NCBI GenBank assembly: GCA_013139935.1
Contig: WSZX01000058.1
Location: 1-8,626, forward strand
Direction: 5' to 3'
Length of the DNA: 8,626 nt
Source: Ardenticatenales bacterium
Lineage (GTDB): Bacteria; Chloroflexota; Anaerolineae; Promineifilales; UBA4811
Part shown: in pieces, positions 1 to 5,080 of the stretch
Layout of the letters: the number at the start of each line of letters is the position of its first letter
How positions within the stretch are numbered: the stretch's first letter is position 1
Made by a program: the position numbers and the translations under genes
The notes under the pieces: model-generated
Told to the model about the DNA's origin: nothing
Seen by the model: only the letters and a program-made list of their open reading frames with translations
Database searches by the model: none

Positions 1-315
1 GGTGAACATCAAGTTGTCCCACGCAGTCAGTTCGGCGTATACGGTGGCTTCCTCCGGCACCAGCCCCATCTGCCGCTTGACCGGGTACGCATCGTCGGCC
101 AAGTCGTGGCCGAGAACGATCATACTACCCGAGGTCGGTTCCAGCAGGGTTGTCAGCATCCGCTGGGTGGTGGATTTGCCGGCCCCATTGGGTCCCAGAA
201 AGCCAAAGACCTCGCCCTGACGCACCTCAAAGTTGATGTGATCGACCGCCACCACACCGGTTCCAGGTCGGCCGAAGACCTTGGTCAATTCATTCACCTC
301 AATTGCATTGTTCAT
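1..315 (-). CDS. ABC transporter ATP-binding protein (N-terminal part, runs off window)
   Basis: This is the first 105 residues of an ABC-2-type (CcmA-like, COG1131) ATPase, a cytoplasmic subunit that would power an export permease. The frame is open to the window edge, so Walker B and the signature motif are not visible. Walker A (GPNGAGKST) is at about residues 41-49, followed by the usual helix and the LEPTSG strand region. The Q-loop region reads GLVPEEATVYAEL, with Glu where many ABC proteins have Gln; this also occurs in drug- and gliding-type ABC-2 ATPases. The ATG at 313-315 is preceded on the minus strand by GGAAGGAAG (322-330) with a 6-nt spacer, which fixes the start. The partner permease should lie beyond the left edge. 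Substrate unknown. Confidence 0.93.
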   Translation of the reverse strand, partial: MNNAIEVNELTKVFGRPGTGVVAVDHINFEVRQGEVFGFLGPNGAGKSTTQRMLTTLLEPTSGSMIVLGHDLADDAYPVKRQMGLVPEEATVYAELTAWDNLMFT

Positions 316-469
316 AGAGTGCTTCCTTCCAGTCTTCAAGTTGCCATCCGGCCGTACCATCGGTTCTGAGCCGCACGCCGCGCCGGGCCAGCAGCGCCAG
401 CGTTCCGCCGCAACGGAACGACTCATCATCCAGGTGGGCAAAAGCGGCCAGCAGACCTGGTTCGGTCAT
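299..469 (-). pseudogene. Truncated PIG-L/LmbE-type deacetylase remnant
   Basis: A 56-codon frame opens MTEPGLLAAFAHLDDESF and continues CGGTLALLARRGVR. This resembles the N-terminus of PIG-L (LmbE-like N-acetylglucosaminyl deacetylase) proteins, whose metal-binding motif is AHPDDE followed by a GGTLA stretch; here the motif is AHLDDE. Family members are normally over 200 residues. Here similarity ends after about 33 residues, and the frame then runs into the ribosome-binding site and first codons of the ABC transporter gene. I read it as a decayed fragment left by a deletion between the NapH-like gene and the ABC gene. It could still be translated as a short peptide, but it lacks the catalytic core. 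The assignment rests on one short motif-rich stretch. Confidence 0.6.
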
Positions 470-486
470 CGCATTGTCCAATCCCA

Positions 487-1296
487 TCAAGCCTTTGCGT
501 GCCAGCCCAACGCCTCGTCTCGGGGGCAAGCCTCGATGCAAGCACCGCAGGCAAAACAGTCAGCGTGCGTCTTTTTGTCGGCGTAAAAATCAGCCATAGC
601 TTGGCCGGGGCAGGCCTTGACGCACAACTGGCACTCTGTGCACTCCGCCCGGTTGATGCGCGGCCGGAACAGACTCACCTGCTCTACCAGCCAGCCCACC
701 AGCCCAAAGGGACAGAGAAATCGGCACCACGGCCGGTAAATAAACAGGCTGGCCATCAACACAGCGGCCGAGAACAGCCCAATCCCCAGGGTTAGGTTGA
801 AGGAGAAGAGCTGAAAGGGATCGATCAGGCCGATCCAATCCAGCCCGCTCAACACCAAACCGGCTATCAGCGCCACAAAGGCGATGACGCGCACGCTGTT
901 GGAAAGCCAAAAGGGGGGTTTCCATTTGGGCAGGGGGATGCGATACAGCAAATCTTGCAGAAGCCCCAACTGGCAGCCCCAGCCGCAGATGGACTTGTTG
1001 GAGATAAACACCGCCAGCAGAAGAATAGCCAGCACGGCAACAATGGGAACCTGCAATTGATGTTCTACCAGTAAGGTCGTGAGTAGATTGCGCACCCAAA
1101 AGACCGGGTTGGGATTCAGCCCCCCCTTGGCGAGCAAACCATAGACAACACCAAAGAGCAGCGTGCCGCCGATGAGGAGAGCCAGGCGTACTTGGGACGT
1201 CACCTTGCGGCGGCGCAGGAGAAGCGTGACAGCTACGATTGCCACGATCCATAAAACGAACTTGCTGATGAGAATGGGGTTGCCTTGGTTGAGCAT
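487..1296 (-). CDS. NapH/YccM-like polytopic 4Fe-4S membrane protein
   Basis: This 269-residue inner-membrane iron-sulfur protein belongs to the NapH/NosR/YccM group (COG0348), whose members pass electrons between the quinone pool or cytoplasmic donors and membrane or periplasmic partners. About five hydrophobic segments are visible, near residues 9-28, 40-57, 84-99, 136-155 and 168-188. Two CxxxC motifs typical of the group are present: CGWGC (104-108) and CRFLC (191-195). The C-terminus carries two ferredoxin-type clusters, Cys219/222/225/229 and Cys247/250/253/257. I chose the ATG at 1294-1296, with AGG six bases upstream; a TTG sits one codon earlier. It lies downstream of the MarR gene on the same strand with a 126-nt gap, so it may share that promoter. 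The actual electron partner cannot be told from this window. Confidence 0.88.
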   Translation of the reverse strand: MLNQGNPILISKFVLWIVAIVAVTLLLRRRKVTSQVRLALLIGGTLLFGVVYGLLAKGGLNPNPVFWVRNLLTTLLVEHQLQVPIVAVLAILLLAVFISNKSICGWGCQLGLLQDLLYRIPLPKWKPPFWLSNSVRVIAFVALIAGLVLSGLDWIGLIDPFQLFSFNLTLGIGLFSAAVLMASLFIYRPWCRFLCPFGLVGWLVEQVSLFRPRINRAECTECQLCVKACPGQAMADFYADKKTHADCFACGACIEACPRDEALGWHAKA

Positions 1297-1306
1297 CAAG
1301 TACCTG

Positions 1307-1411
1307 CTAGAGCATCTTTGTTGACCGGGTTGGTTTGGGTGTTTCGACTACCAGAAAGCGGAACACCGCGTCCCTCTCATTGAACAAGCGGTGGGGGATG
1401 CGGGCCGGGCT
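1307..1411 (-). pseudogene. Possible cupin-domain C-terminal remnant
   Basis: In the gap between the MarR and NapH-like genes, one minus-strand frame reads PARIPHRLFNERDAVF, then RFLVVETPKPTRSTKML and a stop at 1307-1309. The PHR.FN...AVF.FLVVETP pattern looks like the last beta strands of a small cupin protein. No start codon with a ribosome-binding site precedes it; going upstream, the frame overlaps the end of the MarR gene and closes at a stop near 1430-1432. I infer a decayed gene tail. The call is tentative because the stretch is only about 35 residues. Confidence 0.4.
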
Positions 1412-1422
1412 ATGGATGATCT

Positions 1423-1884
1423 TCAAAAGTCACCGATATCGGGCTGGCCTGTTTTTTCTTCGGCCGCAACGATGGCCTTTTCCAGTAGCGCCAACAGGGT
1501 AGCTCCCTCCTCCAGAGTCAAGCCGGTCAGCAACCGCTGCATCTTACTCCGACGAAAGGTGCGAGCCTGCCGGTGCAGAGTCTGGCCTTCTGCGGTGAGA
1601 AAGACCTGGATCGCCCGGCCGTCCTCTGGGTCCGGCCGGCGCTCCAGCAGTCCGGCCGTTTCCAATCGGCGCACTCCCACGCTGACGGTGGGAGCAGCCA
1701 ACTCCAACCCGTCTGCTATCTCCCGCACACCGCAACCAGGGGAGTCGGCCACCCAATTGAGCAAGGCCAATTGTGGGCCTGTTACCCCACTATTCTCAAG
1801 CGGGTTCTGGCCCAGCGCCTGTTTGCGCAACCGATCAAAAAGGTCGAGCAGTTGCTCCGGGACCGGTGATTCTCTGTCCGCCAT
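1423..1884 (-). CDS. MarR-family transcriptional regulator
   Basis: A 153-residue winged-helix regulator of the MarR family, which binds palindromic operators as a dimer and usually responds to phenolic or oxidative ligands. The DNA-binding region is recognisable: LALLNWVADSPGCGVREIA, then the recognition helix LAAPTVSVGVRRLETAGLL, then the wing RRPDPEDGRAIQVFLTAEG, with the conserved D-x-R motif as DGRA. Length is typical of the family. I chose the ATG at 1882-1884; a TTG lies one codon upstream, and the Shine-Dalgarno match is poor for both. A near-perfect promoter and a 19-bp palindrome lie just upstream, so autorepression is likely. Possible targets are the downstream NapH-like and ABC genes on the same strand. 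The ligand is unknown. Confidence 0.9.
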   Translation of the reverse strand: MADRESPVPEQLLDLFDRLRKQALGQNPLENSGVTGPQLALLNWVADSPGCGVREIADGLELAAPTVSVGVRRLETAGLLERRPDPEDGRAIQVFLTAEGQTLHRQARTFRRSKMQRLLTGLTLEEGATLLALLEKAIVAAEEKTGQPDIGDF

Positions 1885-1906
1885 CAAGGTATCTCACAGA
1901 CGATTG

Positions 1907-1925
1907 GTTAGTTCGATCAACTAAC
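1907..1925. promoter_or_regulatory. Palindromic operator, probably for the MarR regulator
   Basis: GTTAGTTCGATCAACTAAC is an inverted repeat with perfect 7-bp arms (GTTAGTT/AACTAAC) and a 5-bp spacer. It overlaps the -10 box and predicted start site of the minus-strand marR promoter and ends 23 bp upstream of the chosen start codon. Size, symmetry and TAGTT...AACTA content fit known MarR-type operators, so autorepression is the simplest reading. This is inference from position and symmetry. Confidence 0.75.
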
Positions 1926-1952
1926 TATACAGCAAGGCAATGCGCTTGTCAA
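1924..1952 (-). promoter_or_regulatory. Sigma70-type promoter of the marR gene
   Basis: On the minus strand, TTGACA (1947-1952) and TATAGT (1924-1929) are separated by exactly 17 bp, close to the sigma70 consensus. The predicted start near 1917 would leave a leader of about 33 nt before the MarR ATG. The -10 overlaps the operator palindrome at 1907-1925. Confidence 0.85.
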
Positions 1953-2097
1953 ACAATAGGAAAGAGAGAAAAGTCCGTGTCAGGCATCGCGGCATGCCGG
2001 ATCGAGCCAGACCCGTCGCTTGAGCCAATGCCTCGGCACGAATCCAAGCCACTGAAATCGGTCGTACACTATTCCCTGCGCCGTCATCTCATCTAAC

Positions 2098-2127
2098 TTG
2101 ACCCAGATAGAACTACTGTGCTACAAT
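2098..2127 (+). promoter_or_regulatory. Sigma70-type promoter reading into the repeat region
   Basis: TTGACC (2098-2103) and TACAAT (2122-2127) are spaced by 18 bp on the plus strand. The predicted start is near 2134, right before the diverged repeats. No credible gene follows until perR, which has its own promoter. It may drive a noncoding transcript, be the relic of a lost gene, or be chance. Confidence 0.5.
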
Positions 2128-2320
2128 AAGAGCCAAACCGCCGTCTGCCGTGGGACGCCTCCGAAACCGAGATGACAACTGAATCAGAAAGCGTAATGGA
2201 AACAATTGATTGGTGGGATTGCTCTCGCTCCCCGGCAGCTTTCCCCAGTCCGATCACCAGCCCGCCTTCCCCACTACCCCACACGAAACCCAACACGTTG
2301 AACCCTGTTTGCCGCCTCCT

Positions 2321-2342
2321 GGCCGCGAATGAATTCGCGGCC
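2321..2342. repeat. Palindrome inside first repeat unit
   Basis: GGCCGCGAAT and ATTCGCGGCC form a perfect 10-bp inverted repeat around a central GA. The same structure, 9 bp per arm, is kept in the second unit at 2597-2616. The spacer is too short for a normal RNA hairpin without opening inner pairs, so it could be a protein-binding site or a cruciform. Confidence 0.8.
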
Positions 2343-2596
2343 GGCTGCCCCATCCAACTCCGCCACTCGCCGCGCCCCGCCGTACCGCGAACCACGACCG
2401 TCGTTCACCGCCAAAGGTGCCGTGCCACCCCTCGGAAACCGAAATGATAATTGAACCAGAAACCGTAATAGAAACAATTGATTGGTGGGATTGCTCTCGC
2501 TCGCCGGCAGCTTTCCCCAGTTCCATCACCCGCCCACCTTCCCCATTACCCCACAGGAACCCCAACACGTTGAACCGTTTTTGCCGCCTGTCAATA

Positions 2597-2616
2597 GCCG
2601 CGAATGAATTCGCGGC
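2597..2616. repeat. Palindrome inside second repeat unit
   Basis: GCCGCGAAT, a central GA, then ATTCGCGGC form a perfect 9-bp inverted repeat. It is the counterpart of the palindrome at 2321-2342 and stays intact while flanking DNA has drifted. Confidence 0.8.
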
Positions 2617-2760
2617 CGACTGCCCCACTCAACACCGCCACGCGCCCAGCCCCGCCGCGAACCACGGCCGTCGTTCACCGATATGCCACACCCCTGAAAC
2701 CGGGATGACAATCGAATCAGAAATCTCACCGAAAAACAATTATCGGCATCGGGCTCCCTC

Positions 2761-3039
2761 TCCCCGCTTTGCCCCCACCCACGCCATTCACCACCCGCCG
2801 CTCCTCCCATGTCGCCAGAAAGAAACTCGAGAAACAATCATCGGGATCGGCCGCCCGTTGCCGTCAACCGGCGCCATCCGGAATCAAGTCGCCCAAGGGG
2901 AATCAGGAATCGGGAGCATGCCCAAACCACACGGAAAGAGGTGGGAATTCCTGAAATCCGTTCAGTTGGTAGTATTTGTGTTGGAAAGCCGGTCTCCGTG
3001 AGAGCTTTGCACACGCCCTGAAAGAACAAGCGACAGCAC
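2761..3039. other. Gene-free stretch between repeats and the perR promoter
   Basis: It holds Pro/Arg-rich low-complexity open frames in several registers, with no Shine-Dalgarno site, no recognisable domain and one faint echo of the upstream repeat near 2822-2851. I see no gene, RNA or terminator here. Confidence 0.5.
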
Positions 3040-3068
3040 TTGACCTTTGGTTCATATCGTGGTACGAT
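3040..3068 (+). promoter_or_regulatory. Sigma70-type promoter of perR
   Basis: TTGACC (3040-3045) and TACGAT (3063-3068) are 17 bp apart, giving a predicted start near 3075 and a leader of about 70 nt before the perR ATG. Immediately downstream, TTATAAATAA (3072-3081) resembles half of the Bacillus PerR box (TTATAATNATTATAA), but no second half-site is convincing. Autoregulation is therefore only a suggestion. Confidence 0.65.
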
Positions 3069-3147
3069 TCGTTATAAATAAGCAGTATCCATAAGGAATG
3101 GGGCTTTGACAGCGGCCTAACCCCAACAGCGAGATGAAGAACGGTCT

Positions 3148-3585
3148 ATGAGCTCCAAAGCACACCAGGAGAAAATCATCGCCGAACTCAGAGCCCAGGG
3201 CTATCGACTAACCCCGCAGCGGGTGGCCGTGATCAAGACTCTGATTGGCAACAGAGAGCACCCTAGTGTTGAGCAAATCCATGATCGCGTAAGGACGGAT
3301 TTCCCCATGACCAGCTTGGCCACCGTGTACAAGACGGTGGCCTTGCTCGAGGGAATGGGAGTGATCCAGGAACTTTGTTTCAAGGACACTAGCAGCCGGT
3401 ACGATGGCGGCAGCCCCGACCCGCACCCGCATCTGGTCTGCACCGAGTGCAAAGGCATTGCAGATGTCAACATTGCCGGCCTGAGGGAGCTGTACCAGGA
3501 TGTGGCCCAGCGGTCCGGCTACCGGATTGAGAGCTACCGGTTTGATCTCTTTGGGATCTGCCCCCGGTGCCAGCAGGATGAATGA
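3148..3585 (+). CDS. perR: PerR-type peroxide-sensing Fur-family repressor
   Basis: A 145-residue Fur-superfamily regulator. The N-terminal winged helix includes LTPQRVAVIKTL and the recognition helix TSLATVYKTVALLEGMG. The C-terminal half carries two CxxC pairs, Cys98/Cys101 and Cys138/Cys141, matching the structural zinc site of Bacillus PerR. The regulatory metal ligands also align with a constant +1 to +2 offset: His38, Asp86, His93, His95 and Asp106 (Bacillus H37, D85, H91, H93, D104). Asp rather than Glu at the last position is the PerR-like state, where bound Fe2+ drives oxidation of the two histidines by peroxide. It would repress the downstream defence genes until peroxide appears. 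The ribosome-binding site before the ATG is weak (GAGATGAAG, 3131-3139). Fur or Zur function is less likely but not excluded. Confidence 0.9.
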   Translation: MSSKAHQEKIIAELRAQGYRLTPQRVAVIKTLIGNREHPSVEQIHDRVRTDFPMTSLATVYKTVALLEGMGVIQELCFKDTSSRYDGGSPDPHPHLVCTECKGIADVNIAGLRELYQDVAQRSGYRIESYRFDLFGICPRCQQDE

Positions 3586-3613
3586 TCACGATTGTTTGAA
3601 GAGAGACCCGTAG

Positions 3614-3699
3614 TACTTGTTCAGAAACAACTTGGTCCTTTTGTGACCGCTCTACCCGTGAATCACCTTTCAAAACAAGAAGTTATTCCTTAACAAGTG
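3614..3699. mobile_element. MITE-like element copy 1 (86 bp, central type A)
   Basis: It begins TACTTGTTCAG and ends TTAACAAGTG. The outer ~20 bp on each side form an imperfect inverted repeat, and an inner GTGA...TCAC stem surrounds the centre. It is the first of three head-to-tail copies filling the perR-ferritin gap and is flanked by CGTAG on the left and CATAG on the right, a possible 5-bp target duplication. Confidence 0.8.
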
Positions 3700-3704
3700 C
3701 ATAG

Positions 3705-3790
3705 TGCTTGTTCAGAAACAAGCTGGTCCTTTTGTGACCGCTCTACCCGTGAATCACCTTTCAAAACAAAAAGTTATTCCTTAACAAGTG
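3705..3790. mobile_element. MITE-like element copy 2 (86 bp, central type A)
   Basis: It is nearly identical to copy 1 (TGCTTGTT rather than TACTTGTT at the left end) and is separated from copies 1 and 3 by exactly one CATAG on each side. High identity and single shared flanks suggest tandem amplification or repeated insertion at the same target. Confidence 0.8.
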
Positions 3791-3795
3791 CATAG

Positions 3796-3880
3796 TACTT
3801 GTTCAGAAACAACCTGGTCCTTAGTGACCGCTCTACTCGTGAATCACCACTCAAAACGGCAAATTATTCCTTATCAAGTG
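3796..3880. mobile_element. MITE-like element copy 3 (85 bp, central type A)
   Basis: Third tandem copy, slightly diverged (a shortened CCTTAGTGACC centre and TTATCAAGTG at the right end). Its right flank CATAG runs directly into GAGG, so the ferritin Shine-Dalgarno AGGAGG straddles the flank and the original DNA. Confidence 0.8.
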
Positions 3881-3895
3881 CATAGGAGGTGCATG

Positions 3896-4414
3896 ATGTT
3901 CAACAAGAAAATCCAGAACGCAATAAACGATCAGATCCAGCGAGAGCTTGAATCTGCCCAAATCTATCTCTCGATGGCAGCCTACTTTGACTCGGTCAAC
4001 TTGCCGGGCTTTGCTCAGTGGATGAAGATGCAGTTCCAGGAAGAGCAAGCGCACGCATTCAGGTTCTACGACTATGTCTTTGACCGTGGTGGACAGGTCA
4101 TACTCCAGGCGCTAGGGCAACCCCCAACCGGGTTCCAGTCCCCGCTCGACGCGTTTGAGCAGACGCTGGCCCACGAACAAAAGATAACAGGGCACATCAA
4201 CGACCTGTATGCCCTGGCGGTAGAGGAAAGGGACTATTCAAGTCAAATCCATCTGCAATGGTTTGTAGAAGAGCAGGTGGAAGAGGAGAAAACGGCCGGC
4301 GACATCATAGCAATGCTAAAGAGGACTGGCGATAATGAACAGGCTCTGATGATGCTGGACAGAGAGTTGGGCCAAAGGCCAGCCCCGGCCGAGGAAGGAG
4401 CGGAGACGGAATAG
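3896..4414 (+). CDS. ftnA: Non-heme ferritin, iron storage
   Basis: A 172-residue bacterial ferritin of the FtnA type, forming 24-subunit shells that oxidise Fe2+ and store iron in the cytoplasm. Ferroxidase residues are at the expected places: Glu17, Tyr24, Glu50 and His53 (EEQAH), Glu95, Gln128 and Glu131 (EEQVEEE), matching E. coli FtnA numbering to within one residue. No heme-binding Met is evident, so it is not a bacterioferritin. The ATG at 3896 is preferred over the adjacent ATG at 3893 because AGGAGG (3884-3889) is then 6 nt away. The tail is Ala/Glu/Pro-rich. The gene follows perR after 310 bp, almost all of it three mobile-element copies; without them the gap would be under 40 nt, suggesting an original perR-ftn operon. 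PerR control is likely by context. Confidence 0.93.
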   Translation: MFNKKIQNAINDQIQRELESAQIYLSMAAYFDSVNLPGFAQWMKMQFQEEQAHAFRFYDYVFDRGGQVILQALGQPPTGFQSPLDAFEQTLAHEQKITGHINDLYALAVEERDYSSQIHLQWFVEEQVEEEKTAGDIIAMLKRTGDNEQALMMLDRELGQRPAPAEEGAETE

Positions 4415-4424
4415 CCCGGCTTGC

Positions 4425-4510
4425 CACGTGCGCAGAAACAACTTGGCGGTTCTGTGACCGCTCTACATGTGAATCACCATTGAAAACCGAAAGTTATTCG
4501 TTGACAAGTG
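4425..4510. mobile_element. MITE-like element copy 4 (86 bp, central type A, degraded left end)
   Basis: It aligns with copies 1-3 from AGAAACAACTTGG to GACAAGTG, but the left terminus has decayed to CACGTGCGCAG. The right flank is CATAG as in the tandem copies, while the left flank differs, so no target duplication is visible. It lies between ferritin and rubrerythrin. Confidence 0.75.
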
Positions 4511-4560
4511 CATAGAGCGCCGCGGATGGCGCAACAATCGATTTCTTAAGGAGGGACATC

Positions 4561-5064
4561 ATGAGAAAGATGACTCAAGCCAATCTGGAAGCCGCTCTTG
4601 CCGGCGAGAGCCAGGCAAACATCAAGTACTTGGCCTTTGCCGACAAAGCAGAGCGGGCTGGCTACCCGCACGTGGCGCGGCTGTTCCGGGCCACTGCCTA
4701 CGCTGAACGGGTTCATGCCACAAATCACCTTCGCGAACTGGGCGGCATTGGCGACACCGTCGCCAACCTGGCGGCCGCGATCGAGGGCGAGAACCATGAA
4801 AACACCGAGATGTATCCCGCCTTTGACGCCGTGGCCAAACTCCAGGAAGAAAAGGGTGCCATCCGTAGCATTCACTTTGCACTGGAGGCGGAAAAGATCC
4901 ACGAGGTGCTGTACGGCGAGGCCAAAGAGTCGGTGGCGGCCGAAAAGGACATTGCGGATGAACCGGTCTTCGTCTGCCCGGTTTGTGGACACACGGTCAT
5001 CGGCGAGGCGCCAGATAAATGCCCCATCTGCGGCCTGCCAAAAAAGAAGTATCGCGAGTTCTAG
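4561..5064 (+). CDS. rbr: Rubrerythrin (diiron peroxidase with rubredoxin domain)
   Basis: A 167-residue classical rubrerythrin, a cytoplasmic NAD(P)H-linked peroxidase of anaerobes that reduces hydrogen peroxide to water. The N-terminal four-helix domain carries diiron ligands Glu16, Glu49 and His52 (AERVH), Glu77 and Glu80 (GENHEN), Glu111 and His114 (EAEKIH). The C-terminal rubredoxin domain has Cys139/Cys142 (CPVC) and Cys154/Cys157 (CPIC), which bind the electron-transfer iron. Domain order and length are normal. The start is fixed by AAGGAGGG (4548-4555) five bases before the ATG. The stop is 16 nt from the peroxiredoxin start, so the two are very probably co-transcribed. Electrons would come from a rubredoxin or ferredoxin reductase not visible here. 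Confidence 0.96.
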   Translation: MRKMTQANLEAALAGESQANIKYLAFADKAERAGYPHVARLFRATAYAERVHATNHLRELGGIGDTVANLAAAIEGENHENTEMYPAFDAVAKLQEEKGAIRSIHFALEAEKIHEVLYGEAKESVAAEKDIADEPVFVCPVCGHTVIGEAPDKCPICGLPKKKYREF

Positions 5065-5080
5065 CCGTCAAGGAGGAATG

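Larger units (their letters stand above)
2163..2760. repeat. Diverged tandem repeat block (~270-bp unit)
   Basis: A unit beginning GAAACCGAGATGACAACTGA at 2163 recurs at 2435 (offset 272), and its start recurs at 2696 (offset 261). The first two copies stay alignable over their full length, including GAAACAATTGATTGGTGGGA, CCGGCAGCTTTCCCCAG, CCCAACACGTTGAACC and CGTTCACCG. The third decays after about 60 bp, with a faint further echo near 2822-2851. Frames are open on both strands in places, but substitutions between copies hit all codon positions and the peptides are Pro/Arg/Ser-rich and unrecognisable. I treat the block as noncoding. Confidence 0.8.

Noticed and set aside
2254..2628. Minus-strand 124-codon open frame over the same repeats
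   Set aside because: It is the reverse of repeated GC-rich DNA, with no start signal and no recognisable domain; openness follows from base composition.
2172..3001. Long plus-strand open frames across the repeat block (91 and 194 codons), sharing the peptide ETIDWWDCSRSPAAF
   Set aside because: No ribosome-binding site, low-complexity Pro/Arg/Ser peptides, and differences between repeat copies fall on all codon positions instead of mainly third positions, so there is no sign of selection on protein.
3681..3700. GTTATTCCTTAAC in the element ends as a PerR operator
   Set aside because: It is a GTTA/TAAC inverted repeat but does not match the 7-1-7 PerR box, and it is part of the terminal repeat in every copy, including the one inside a coding region.
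3614..3880. CRISPR-like direct repeats before ferritin
   Set aside because: The units are nearly identical over 85 bp with 5-bp junctions and have terminal inverted repeats; there are no unique spacers of constant length.
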